A stretch of DNA of 64,000 nucleotides from Xanthomonas sp. DAR 35659. GTDB lineage: Bacteria > Pseudomonadota > Gammaproteobacteria > Xanthomonadales > Xanthomonadaceae. The notes under the pieces were generated by a model. That model did not search any database, was not told the origin of the DNA, and saw only the letters and a program-made list of their open reading frames with translations. The stretch covers positions 5,012,001-5,076,000 of the forward strand of contig NZ_CP162488.1 of the NCBI RefSeq assembly GCF_041242975.1, in the 5' to 3' direction. How positions within the stretch are numbered: the first letter of the stretch is position 1; every line of letters begins with the position of its first letter. This document shows positions 17,257 through 25,550 of the stretch, one piece after another. The position numbers and the translations under genes are program-made.

Positions 17257-17621
17257 CCATGGCGGCGATCTCCTTTGGCCGGGCAGGACCCGCCGGCTCG
17301 GACGCTATCATCGCACCGTTGGATGCGCTCCGTCTGGATTCTGCCGCACATTGTCGGGCCAGGAGGTCGCTGCGGCCGAATGGCGCGGTTGCGCTGAGTG
17401 GTACAAAAGCGCAAGCGCCGCTGAAGCCGCACAATCGAAGCAGCCGCGGCTTTATACGCCTTCAACACAGCCCCTTGCCCATTGGCGCGATCCTGGCCTG
17501 TGGCACTCAAGGTGATCGGCGACTGCCTCGGCCTGCGTTGTCTAGGCCTGGCCTGCGTCGGGAGAGTATGTTTCCCTCGTCGCCACACCTACCCTCCTCA
17601 TCGGCCGAGACCAGCAAGCCC
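17257..17621. other. divergent intergenic region
   Basis: About 365 bases between the flavin-protein gene (minus) and the next plus-strand gene. No strong hairpin or recognised operator. An in-frame ATG at 17568 with a closely spaced GGAG could extend the downstream gene by 18 codons. Confidence 0.4.
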
Positions 17622-18038
17622 ATGACGCACGACGACGTTCTTGCCCGCACCAACGCGCTCGCCCGGCAACACGGTGTGCTGCAGATCCAGTGGTATGGCT
17701 TCGCGGAGAGCACGCTGACGCTGGCAGCGAGTCGGGACCCCCTGTACTACCACTCCCTGGAACTGCGCTTTCATCGGCCCGTCCTCGTCCGTGGCAGGAC
17801 GGCATTCGATCTCGATCCGGAGCGCGGCATCCTCCACGCCTGCGCTCTCGACGGTATCGGTGGCGGCCTGCTGTCCTCCGAAGCGGACCGACCGCTGCGA
17901 GGGTTTTTCCTCCCGGCGGACGAAGGGGAAGACCTGGTGATCGTCGCCGAATCGCTGACGATCGACGACACCACCGTGTACTACTATCGCCGCGATCCGC
18001 TCGCTCCCGGCGAGCGCCTTGCGCCTTGGGTGAAGTGA
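17622..18038 (+). CDS. hypothetical protein, unrecognised
   Basis: 138 residues from the ATG at 17622; the alternative start at 17568 would add 18 residues rich in Pro and Ser. The protein is soluble, beta-rich and free of signal peptide or membrane segment (blocks ALARQHGVLQIQWYGFAES, LELRFHRPVLVRGRTAFDLD and DTTVYYYRRDPL). It looks like a small single-domain cytoplasmic protein. It is the last gene before the accessory island. No function assigned. Confidence 0.62.
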   Translation: MTHDDVLARTNALARQHGVLQIQWYGFAESTLTLAASRDPLYYHSLELRFHRPVLVRGRTAFDLDPERGILHACALDGIGGGLLSSEADRPLRGFFLPADEGEDLVIVAESLTIDDTTVYYYRRDPLAPGERLAPWVK

Positions 18039-18468
18039 AGGCGAGCCGTCGCATCAGGCGACGACGCTTTGACGTGCGCAAGCTGCCGATATCGAAGCCC
18101 AGTAGCACCATCAAGCCTGATCGACTTGAAAGTGCACCTGACCCCGTTACCCCGACGGCACGGGTTGGCAGACCGGACTCAGGGACCGGCAGGCCTTGCG
18201 GCCTCCACGTACCGCCCGCCATGAAGCATGCGAGCTATTGCCCACGAGAATGCCGGGCAACAAAAAAGCGCCGGACATCGAAGATGGGCGCTGGTGCGCC
18301 TGAGTGATCGGGCTGCCAAGCCCGGCTGCGTGATTTAACGCAGCGATTCAATCTTGCTCTTTGACATGGTCGGCGTCAACGAGCTTTGTATACAGAAATG
18401 CAGGTTGTGCACCAATCGAAAATTTACTCTGATCCCACCATCCCGCTGCAGTGTAAGACCTCCGGGTG
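18039..18468. other. left junction region of the accessory island
   Basis: 430 bases with no supported gene. Sequence becomes visibly less GC-rich from about 18340 (AT-rich stretch at 18340-18440). Short inverted stretches occur around 18250-18280 and 18305-18335. No tRNA, integrase or clear att duplication was found, so the mechanism of island insertion is not visible. Confidence 0.45.
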
Positions 18469-19113
18469 TCACCGCTTGAGGCCCGGGAAGGGATCGAATC
18501 CGGGAGTGTGGAGGCCATCTGGAAAGGCCCTCAAGCGATCCATGATTTCGTGGAAGCGGTCAGGGTTCAACACGACTACATCGCCTTTCTTGAACCACTG
18601 CAGGACCTCGAAGGGCTTGGAGGTATCCACCCGGCCACCCGCGTGCAGAAGGCTGTTCCGCATACGACGGATGTCGGAAAACAGGGGAGAGCGCACAGCG
18701 TTCAACTCTATGCCCAATGCCTTTCCAATCTCTCCCCGGGTTTTATCCTCCCAATGAGCAAAGATCGACACAATGCCCAGTGATGACAGAGCGCGGACGT
18801 TGAAACCATCGGGCGCGCAGGCGTCGAGGCGAGCGCCCAGAGTGGACACATGCCGCACGTTCTCGGGGGTCGGATGGTCTACCCCGTGGATCAGCGGGGA
18901 CATTAGGGCCTGCTCACGGGTCATACCCTTTTTGACCTGGCTGTCTACGAGCAACTCAAGCATCTTTGAGAGCTGTTCCCAACCCCGCAAACTGTCCATG
19001 AAGAGGCCACAGGTGGCCTCAACGTGGTCATGCAGGATGTCTATGGCCTGCTTCATCTGAGACACCTGCTCGCCGTATCGCTGCATCTGCTGCGGGGTCG
19101 GCCGTCCTTGCAT
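18469..19113 (-). CDS. HEPN-like protein with R-x4-H motif in a defence context
   Basis: 214 residues, cytoplasmic and mostly helical. Residues 150-158 read RRMRNSLLH, giving Arg152-x4-His157, the RX4-6H signature of HEPN ribonucleases. The preceding helices (FSIFAHWEDKTRGEIGKALG and similar) fit an all-alpha HEPN fold. HEPN toxins cleave RNA in many phage-defence and toxin-antitoxin systems. The gene lies in the island, separated by 282 bases from the reverse transcriptase gene upstream. The start ATG has no strong ribosome-binding site; Met10 is possible. The family is not recognised precisely and the nuclease role is inferred from the motif alone. Confidence 0.62.
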   Translation of the reverse strand: MQGRPTPQQMQRYGEQVSQMKQAIDILHDHVEATCGLFMDSLRGWEQLSKMLELLVDSQVKKGMTREQALMSPLIHGVDHPTPENVRHVSTLGARLDACAPDGFNVRALSSLGIVSIFAHWEDKTRGEIGKALGIELNAVRSPLFSDIRRMRNSLLHAGGRVDTSKPFEVLQWFKKGDVVVLNPDRFHEIMDRLRAFPDGLHTPGFDPFPGLKR

Positions 19114-19271
19114 TGGGTCTATCCGTAAAGGGTGCTTAGGCGAACCCTACGCCCGCTGCGACGCGAGCTCAACGGCCCTCAGGCGCACCCCGGCATCCCT
19201 TCTGCCCTGATCGAGGACACGTTTGAAATGGCAGAACAGACAGAGGCTTAGCAGGCACGAGTAGCCGAGCA

Positions 19272-19301
19272 GCGGCCTCCGAAACCTCTACCCGAGGCCG
19301 C
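19272..19301. terminator. GC-rich hairpin 3' of the reverse transcriptase gene
   Basis: Perfect 8-bp arms GCGGCCTC (19272-19279) and GAGGCCGC (19294-19301) enclose a 14-base loop. It lies about 95 bases beyond the reverse transcriptase stop. No T-run follows on either strand, so it may be a processing or attenuation structure, or part of an untranslated RNA, rather than a standard intrinsic terminator. Confidence 0.4.
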
Positions 19302-19395
19302 TTCCGGCCAGGAGCGGACATGACAGATAAGGCCTGCCGTCGCGACCTCGCTTAAGAACGCTTAGGCGACGCTGTAACTCCGACTGAGAGGAGGG

Positions 19396-21078
19396 CTAAT
19401 CGTCCTCGTCTTCCTCGTCTTCCTCGTCTTCCTCGTCATCCTCGTCTTCCTCGTCGTCCTCGTCGTGTTCATCGTCGGTATCGAAGTACTCTTCATCCAT
19501 GTCGTCGAAGTCGAAATCGCTGGCAATATCGTCATCGGAGTCAAACTCGATGACTTCGCCCGCATCGCCCTTCAGCTTAAAAATGGGCGGCAACCGGTGA
19601 TCTGGGTCATAAAATTCAACACCCGCGCGGAACATCGGCCCAAAGTATGGATCACTCTTTATGTAGCTGATCTTCGTGTTGCCGAGCCACTTGCGGCGCC
19701 CTGCCTCATAGGCGAGGAGCCAATACTGTCCTTTGAGGGCGAGCGCATTCGTGTGGGGCTGTAGGTATTCAACAGGAATCGGCCTCGGCGCGATCCCGTT
19801 GTGATGGAGGTCAAGTAGGATCAGCGTACATGCCGAACTCCCCATCTTCGCGACTTCCAAGACAGCTGCATCGGCGAGCGTCACTTCGAGCTCCTTGCTT
19901 ATCCATAGAAGCCAAGCAACTTCGCCATGGTGATTTGACGCCGCGCAGGAAATTAAAAGGTTATTACAGAATCTTGTGGCAGCCTGATGATCTATTTCGT
20001 AACCATGGAATTTGTACGTGGAAAGAAAGTGAGCCACGATCTGAATTGTGTTCGGGAACCCGTAACCGCACTTATACAGGTAGGCCTCAAGAACATCCCA
20101 GTTGGGCTTCTTTACGATCATTGAAGAAAGTTGCTTAAGGCCATACTTGACGATGCTCTCATCTTTGAAGCGTTTCTCCAGAGAAAAGAGTGCCTCAAAG
20201 TAGTGATGTAGGTCATTACGCTGCGCACGCCGCTTTGGGCCAATACGGAGCTTTTTAACGGAGAACTTCCAAGAATCTTCAACGATATCCTGAACTTCTA
20301 CAATCCGCGTCTTGGCCGGGTTTATCTGCAGCTCGTAGATGCCAGCGGCCTTCACAACGGCGGCTAGCGCGCGCTCTGCATCTGCGCGTTCATTGAAGAA
20401 GAGATAGAAATCGTCAACATAACGAAATCCAGCAGGTTTGGCGCCCAAAGAAGCTGCGACTTCGATGTCGATGGCGACACCTATCGTCTCGGCAATGATA
20501 TGTGATGTATCGGGACCAATAGGTAGACCAATAGTTTGGCCGTCTTGCGCGTTCTGGCTGCGCGCATCTATCCAGTTACCAAAGAATTCGGCGGTCTTCT
20601 CTCGGTTGGCCTTCGCAACCACTTTGCTGTGAAGAGCCCATGGAATCGAATGCGTATAGATCGATGGAAAGAAGCTGGAGATATCGGTAACGAGAGCAAA
20701 TCTGAATCCCGAGGATTCAGTGACCTTGTCCTCCTGTAGCTCACTGAACTTGGTGAGTTTGATCGCACGAAGCGTTCCTCCAGATTTCGGGATGCTCCGC
20801 GATGTGTTGCTCTTCTCGTAATGCTCTTTGATCTCGCCGCAATAGAGACTGACTTTTTGCGCAAGATGGTAAAAACCTATTGGATTAAGGATGGCGGTAT
20901 TGCGCCGATAAAAAGATGACCGCGGCACGGAGAACCGCTCCGCCATCGTTGTAGGTGGCTTCTCTGGCCAGTCGTTCTCATATGAGCCACGCTCGCTACT
21001 GAAGGTCGAAGTGGTGAAACCTGGCGGAAGTTGAATCGGAAAATATCCTCGACCGAGGAGATCATCAAAGAGAGACAT
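19396..21078 (-). CDS. stand-alone (Abi/UG-like) reverse transcriptase, putative anti-phage
   Basis: 560 residues from the ATG at 21078, chosen because MSLFDDLLGRGYFPIQLPPGF is a typical N-terminus of unclassified-group reverse transcriptases; an in-frame ATG 30 codons upstream is less likely. Polymerase motifs: motif A LVTDISSFFPSIY with Asp132, a GLPIGPDTSHIIAE block near 184-197, and the YVDD catalytic loop at 220-223. There is no group II intron maturase domain or retron ncRNA signature visible. The helical C-terminal half fits Abi/DRT-type enzymes, which synthesise DNA during phage infection. The last 45 or so residues are nearly pure Asp/Glu. Neighbours are a Gabija-like pair and a HEPN-like gene. 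The DRT class cannot be fixed by eye. Confidence 0.85.
   Translation of the reverse strand: MSLFDDLLGRGYFPIQLPPGFTTSTFSSERGSYENDWPEKPPTTMAERFSVPRSSFYRRNTAILNPIGFYHLAQKVSLYCGEIKEHYEKSNTSRSIPKSGGTLRAIKLTKFSELQEDKVTESSGFRFALVTDISSFFPSIYTHSIPWALHSKVVAKANREKTAEFFGNWIDARSQNAQDGQTIGLPIGPDTSHIIAETIGVAIDIEVAASLGAKPAGFRYVDDFYLFFNERADAERALAAVVKAAGIYELQINPAKTRIVEVQDIVEDSWKFSVKKLRIGPKRRAQRNDLHHYFEALFSLEKRFKDESIVKYGLKQLSSMIVKKPNWDVLEAYLYKCGYGFPNTIQIVAHFLSTYKFHGYEIDHQAATRFCNNLLISCAASNHHGEVAWLLWISKELEVTLADAAVLEVAKMGSSACTLILLDLHHNGIAPRPIPVEYLQPHTNALALKGQYWLLAYEAGRRKWLGNTKISYIKSDPYFGPMFRAGVEFYDPDHRLPPIFKLKGDAGEVIEFDSDDDIASDFDFDDMDEEYFDTDDEHDEDDEEDEDDEEDEEDEEDEDD
19399..19480 (-). repeat. nine-base acidic-codon repeats at the RT 3' end
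   Basis: Plus-strand TCCTCGTCT-like nonamers repeat about seven to eight times, encoding the Asp/Glu tail of the reverse transcriptase. The regular period suggests recent slippage growth. Tail length is expected to vary between strains. Confidence 0.75.
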
Positions 21079-21582
21079 AGCATCCAAGCTCTGAGCGGGA
21101 CAAAGGGGGATCGGTCGGCTGGGAGCCGAGGCGGAATATCTGCCTGCAGGGTGGTTTCGATTTCGCAAAGAGGGCCTATCACGCCCCAGGATATTTAATA
21201 ATCGTATCAGAAATATGAGGGGCGTTATCGCTTTCTCGGTGATCGGCGATTGATGCCCACAGGCAATGCTTCACCTCGTTTGAGGTCCTTAGTAAAAACG
21301 ACTAGGCAACTGGACAGCGTCGCAAGACAAGCTGGCTACCGGCGCCAGGCTGTGGACACTCAACATCGCACCGACATCCGTTTTCGGCGAGAAGCAGCCA
21401 TCCATAACCGATTGATTGGATTCGCCACGTTGCAGTGCCTGAGTCCAATCCGTAGTCCAAAATTGACTGATGTCTCTGCAAATTCACCAAGTGAGCCGTT
21501 TGCCGCGGATCAGCATCTCAGAACGGCCGAGCTCGTTCGGGAATGTTCGGTTGTTTATTTCCTCGATCGTGCTGCTCTGAGG
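21079..21582. other. long non-coding gap between helicase and RT genes
   Basis: 504 bases, the largest gap in the island. It includes an AT-rich patch around 21188-21215 that could be the promoter for the minus-strand reverse transcriptase, and no open frame with a ribosome-binding site. Because several DRT systems encode a structured ncRNA beside the reverse transcriptase, this gap and the 19114-19395 gap are the places to look for one. No specific fold could be established by eye. Confidence 0.45.
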
Positions 21583-23292
21583 CTAGAGGAAAAGGCAGCC
21601 ATCACGCTGAGGTGTCACGATCGTTGTGCGACGAATGGCCCGCGTGACCGCGACGCGCAGCGCTAACCGTGACTGCGCGATGCGCTTATCGTCGGCGTTC
21701 GCCGCCACTATGCGCCCGGAAAAGGTGCCCTCATAGATGACGACTTCATCAAACTCCTTCCCCTTGGCTTTGTGAATCGTCATCACATGCAGGCCACGCC
21801 ACTCCTTCTGCGTGGCGACGAAATGTTCCTGAAGCAGGGCTTCGCCAAGCGCCACCTCGGCACCTGCATAGTCGCCCCGAGCCCTCCACATCTCGCTGAG
21901 CGCCGTGCGAAGCGCGGAGCCCCTGTGCAGCAGGCGGAGGAACCGCGCATCCTCGCCTACACGGGCTACTTGGCGTGCGGTAGACGTGGCGATCAGCTCT
22001 CGCATGGCAGCCCAGTCTTCTTCGGGATTTCCTGAGAGTCTGAGATCTGCACGCTCGGCAGCTATCCGTTGGCACTCTTTGATGATGAGCTCCCTGCTTT
22101 TTCCGCGGATTTTTCCTGTCGAAATGTAAGCGCCGATCGCGCCCGCGAGGTTCATCTCAGCCTGAGCTGGAGCCTTGTTGCCACCACGGCCACGGATATG
22201 GGTGTGCAGCGAGGTGACCAAGCGTGACGCCAGCTCTGCGGGCGGGCCTCCTCCCAGCAACACGGCGATTACATTTGCAGCCAAGGAAGGCGACTCCGCG
22301 TCCATCGACACATCGTGCCGAAGTGCAGGGAGGCCATCTAGGTCCGAGGACAGGTAGTGAGAGAACTGCAGCATGAACGCCTTCGACGGCACAAGTACGG
22401 CCACCGACGTGTTTGGCTCATTGCGCAGGCGCCGGAGAGCGGCCAAAACCTCCGCCTTCGCTCGGAAGTGTGGGCTCTGATTTCTGCGAAAGCCGTAACG
22501 CACAATATTCACGTGCGTGTAGTTCTTGCCGCGGTTACGGCCGGCCAATAGATCGTTTCCAAATGTGGTGATGTCAGTCCCATTGCTTCGATGGTTTTCG
22601 CCCGAAAAATCAAAGTTCCCAGGCTGGAACGTCTCGACAAATTCACCCAAGCGGCGGGGATCGGCACCTCGGAATTCGTAGATGCGTTGCTCAGGGTCGC
22701 CAAGCGCGATAAGACAGCTGTGTCGTCCCAGCTGACTGATAAGCGCCCACTCGTCGGCGTTGGTGTCCTGAAACTCGTCGAGGATGACAAGAGGATAGGC
22801 GTCGCAGTAGATGTTAGCCAACCGATCACTACGCTGGAAGATCTGTGCGGCCAGCCGGGCGAACAGGTCAAAGTGCATCCGTCCTTCCTCTTCAAACAGG
22901 CGAAGCATCTCCTGCTCGCGGGAGCCGGCGTCCACGTCCGCGAAGTGGGCTGCCGCCTCCGGAGGCGGCAAGAGGGTGATCGCCTTCGCGGTGTTTAGCA
23001 GATAGCCGTGACTGCGCAGGATGCTCCACGCAAACCCATGGTAGGTGTTGATTTCGAGGTATCTGAGCTCCTCTGGCCTAATGAGCTCCGCCGCCTTCTC
23101 GACGATGCGCGCGACTGTCGCCCTAGCAAAGCTTAGGAATAGCACCTTCTGGCCCGGCTTCAGCGCCCCACTGACGATCTTCTGCCGGGCTTTGACGAGC
23201 GCCACGTGTGTCTTGCCGGCGCCCGGGCCTGCGAGGGCAAGAGCGTGCCCGGGGCAGGCCAGGAAGGCAAACTTCTGCGGACTCCAGACCAT
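21583..23292 (-). CDS. UvrD/PcrA-like helicase, GajB-like
   Basis: 569 residues, superfamily 1 DNA helicase. Motifs in order: Walker A AGPGAGKT near 21-28, Walker B VILDEFQDTN, motif III GDPEQRIYEFRGA, motif V TIHKAKGKEFDEVVIY, and motif VI with VAVTRA near the C-terminus. It starts five bases after the stop of the OLD-family nuclease gene, the GajA-GajB order of Gabija anti-phage systems. In Gabija, GajB is thought to sense DNA ends or nucleotide changes and activate the GajA nuclease. It is somewhat longer than typical GajB, so it could also be another OLD-UvrD subtype. Confidence 0.85.
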   Translation of the reverse strand: MVWSPQKFAFLACPGHALALAGPGAGKTHVALVKARQKIVSGALKPGQKVLFLSFARATVARIVEKAAELIRPEELRYLEINTYHGFAWSILRSHGYLLNTAKAITLLPPPEAAAHFADVDAGSREQEMLRLFEEEGRMHFDLFARLAAQIFQRSDRLANIYCDAYPLVILDEFQDTNADEWALISQLGRHSCLIALGDPEQRIYEFRGADPRRLGEFVETFQPGNFDFSGENHRSNGTDITTFGNDLLAGRNRGKNYTHVNIVRYGFRRNQSPHFRAKAEVLAALRRLRNEPNTSVAVLVPSKAFMLQFSHYLSSDLDGLPALRHDVSMDAESPSLAANVIAVLLGGGPPAELASRLVTSLHTHIRGRGGNKAPAQAEMNLAGAIGAYISTGKIRGKSRELIIKECQRIAAERADLRLSGNPEEDWAAMRELIATSTARQVARVGEDARFLRLLHRGSALRTALSEMWRARGDYAGAEVALGEALLQEHFVATQKEWRGLHVMTIHKAKGKEFDEVVIYEGTFSGRIVAANADDKRIAQSRLALRVAVTRAIRRTTIVTPQRDGCLFL

Positions 23293-23297
23293 GGACT

Positions 23298-25097
23298 TTA
23301 AGCCGCAACGGGTTCAACTGGAGGCGTGGGTGGCAGGGGTGGAGGCAGAGGCTCGATGACTCGAAATATGGCGTACAGGCATCGGGCAATGTATTCCGGC
23401 ATCTCCTGCCAGCTTGTGCAGGACGCCAGCAGGTCCGCTGCCTGGCCGCTCCCTTTTCCCCAGGAAAAGTATTGCGACAGTGCGTGTCTGAGCGTAGCCA
23501 GATCAGCGTTGGCATTCGGCGTGACAGCCATTAGGTGCTGTGGCCAGTCGCCGTCAGCCACAACGCTCAGCGCGTAGCGCCTGATCGCGTTCTCGTTGCT
23601 ACCCTGCAGCACCAATGACTCAAATCCTTTCATCGGCGATTCGTACGGATAGTCGACAGCGGCGCAGATGAGGGCGAGTTGCGTTTCTTCCTGCTTGTCA
23701 AAGGCCGCGAAAACGGTCTTGCCAAGCGTCCTGAAGAAGTGGCCTAGCGGAGCCACCTGGGTATCCGTCTTGGCATCGATGACCGCTACGCCGAGCGCCT
23801 CGAACGACTTGAAATTCTGTGGATCGACCTTGCTGAGCTTGCGCGCAGCCGCTGGCAGCGCATCGAATTCCGTACGCCCCTCGACGATTAATACATACTT
23901 AGCCAGAAGCGCCTCGCAGAAGCGCGCTCGAAACTCAGCCTTGTAGGCCTTCGGCTTTATCGTTGGCGGCAGGCTGGCGGAAACCGAGGTAAGCACGCCA
24001 TCTGCTCGCTTGAGAACCTTGATCTGAGCTGGATCAAACTCCTCGAGCACGTATGGAGAGTGAGAAGTGAATAGGGCCTGCGCCGACTTCTCGCATACGC
24101 TGTTGACGATGCGCTTCTGAGTGTGCGGAGGAAGTGCCGTCTCGGGCTCCTCCATAGCGAAGATGACGTTTTGCTTGAGCTCGGCAATGATGGAGAGCAG
24201 CGCTAGCACAAGTGTATTGATGGTGCCCGTGCCCTGGTGTTGATACGGCGCCGCGTAGCTGCTGCCGTCTGGTCGCCTCGCGCCCGTACCCATAAAGACG
24301 GTCAGAGTGCGGCGCAGGGTCTCCCGGGTTAAATCCGAGACGCGCATATGCGGGTCCTCGGCCCAGTCCGATGGGACGAATTTTTTGATCGAGGCCTGTA
24401 CAGCGGACAGCAGAGTGGTGACACCAAGCTCTGGTTGGTCGGCGACCGGCAGGACGCGCAGCGAAGCCAGCAGTTCCTCCCACATCTTGAGGCGCGATTC
24501 TTGAAGGCGAAGTATCACGTCCAGTAGCGAGCCGCGCTCTAGGCTGAGCGCGCGCGAGCCGGTGCGAACCGTTCGCAAATAAAGGAAGCCGCACTTGCGC
24601 TTGTCTGAGGAACGGAACGTCTGGTATTCGCCGGCGCCGATAGGGGCGGGCAGCGCAAAGAACGTGTTGCCCAGGAAGTCGTCTTCTTCTGCGTCGTAGG
24701 CGCCACGGAAGAAGACACGAAGCGCGGGTCCGACACCGGCGGCATCTGTGCCCTCGACCGGCGGGCCTGCTAGCAGTGTCTTCGAGTTTGTGTTCCACCA
24801 TTCCAAGTGCTCGCGGAAGTGCCGGAGCTGCTCCTCGTTGAGGTCGGCGACGATAACCTCGACTGCCAGTAGGATCGGCCGACCTTCGGCGTCAATGTAC
24901 TGGCCCGCATAGAAGTCGTGCTCGTCCACAACCGGGCGGCGTGAGAGTCGCTCCGGACCCAACACGAGGTCAATCGCCTCAAGCAGCGTCGACTTGCCAG
25001 CGTTGTTATCGCCAACGAGCACGCTGTGCCCATCGAAGTGAGCAGTGCCCTGCATGATCCCGCGGAAATTCGCGATACTGACCTGGACGATCTTCAT
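23298..25097 (-). CDS. OLD-family ATPase/Toprim nuclease, GajA-like
   Basis: 599 residues. N-terminal ABC-type ATPase: Walker A GDNNAGKS near 29-36, signature region in the middle, Walker B MEEPETALPP, and the switch TSHSPYVLEEF. The C-terminal Toprim domain shows VLIVEGRTEFDALP with the catalytic Glu and FAAFDKQEE in place of the usual DxD. The C-terminus is a Pro-rich tail. A GGGGAGG box precedes the ATG. OLD nucleases with a UvrD partner form Gabija and related defence systems that degrade or nick invading DNA when nucleotides are depleted. It is the first gene of the minus-strand operon with the helicase. Confidence 0.87.
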   Translation of the reverse strand: MKIVQVSIANFRGIMQGTAHFDGHSVLVGDNNAGKSTLLEAIDLVLGPERLSRRPVVDEHDFYAGQYIDAEGRPILLAVEVIVADLNEEQLRHFREHLEWWNTNSKTLLAGPPVEGTDAAGVGPALRVFFRGAYDAEEDDFLGNTFFALPAPIGAGEYQTFRSSDKRKCGFLYLRTVRTGSRALSLERGSLLDVILRLQESRLKMWEELLASLRVLPVADQPELGVTTLLSAVQASIKKFVPSDWAEDPHMRVSDLTRETLRRTLTVFMGTGARRPDGSSYAAPYQHQGTGTINTLVLALLSIIAELKQNVIFAMEEPETALPPHTQKRIVNSVCEKSAQALFTSHSPYVLEEFDPAQIKVLKRADGVLTSVSASLPPTIKPKAYKAEFRARFCEALLAKYVLIVEGRTEFDALPAAARKLSKVDPQNFKSFEALGVAVIDAKTDTQVAPLGHFFRTLGKTVFAAFDKQEETQLALICAAVDYPYESPMKGFESLVLQGSNENAIRRYALSVVADGDWPQHLMAVTPNANADLATLRHALSQYFSWGKGSGQAADLLASCTSWQEMPEYIARCLYAIFRVIEPLPPPLPPTPPVEPVAA

Positions 25098-25359
25098 TGA
25101 GCCTCCCCGTGCGGCTCGTTAGTGCTTCCGACCACATGAATACGTGCTCTGCCGCGGCGGAGCAAGATGTAGGCCCCGTCTGCCCCCCTGCCAGCACTAA
25201 GATGACGCTCGCGCAGCAACCAGCGCCAGTTCAGCGGGGGTCTTCGCGAGCTCGCATTGTATGTCCGCTTCGGGTCGTAAGGAGCCCTTCCCTACCCCCC
25301 GATGAATTTTCTGTATCGAGCTACCGCGCAGCCCAGCGTACTACCGGGCCGGAGTCAGC

Positions 25360-25455
25360 ATGAAACAGAAAGGAAATCTCATGAAGCGTCCCCTTTTAAT
25401 TTTAAGAAAAACTACTACAGAAGACGAATCTCTGACGGCCAGCGCTCCAGCGTAG
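25360..25455 (+). CDS. candidate small ORF, 31 residues
   Basis: A GGAG box lies six bases upstream of the ATG, and a second in-frame ATG at residue 8 has its own AAAGGAAA box. The product is basic and hydrophobic at first (MKRPLLILRKTTT) and acidic then Ala/Ser-rich at the end. The DNA is AT-rich compared with the surroundings, matching the island. It lies between the divergent OLD gene and the convergent nrdJb gene. It could be a small toxin, leader or peptide precursor, or a chance frame; no homologue is recognised. Confidence 0.3.
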   Translation: MKQKGNLMKRPLLILRKTTTEDESLTASAPA

Positions 25456-25471
25456 TGCATCAGTACATCCC

Positions 25472-25515
25472 ACTAGCAGCTTATGCCTGTCCGACTAGCA
25501 GCTTATGTCTATCCG
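25472..25515. repeat. 22-bp tandem duplication at the island's right edge
   Basis: Two adjacent copies of a 22-base unit starting ACTAGCAGCTTATG, at 25472-25493 and 25494-25515, differing at two positions. They lie in AT-rich DNA 36 bases before the end of nrdJb. They are possibly a junction scar. No matching copy was seen near 18.4 kb. Confidence 0.75.
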
Positions 25516-25550
25516 CACAATCACTCCACATCCTTGCTTTACTTAGTCAA

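Noticed and set aside
18039..18468. tRNA or att site for island integration
   Set aside because: No cloverleaf or matching direct repeat with the right edge (25.1-25.5 kb) could be found by eye.
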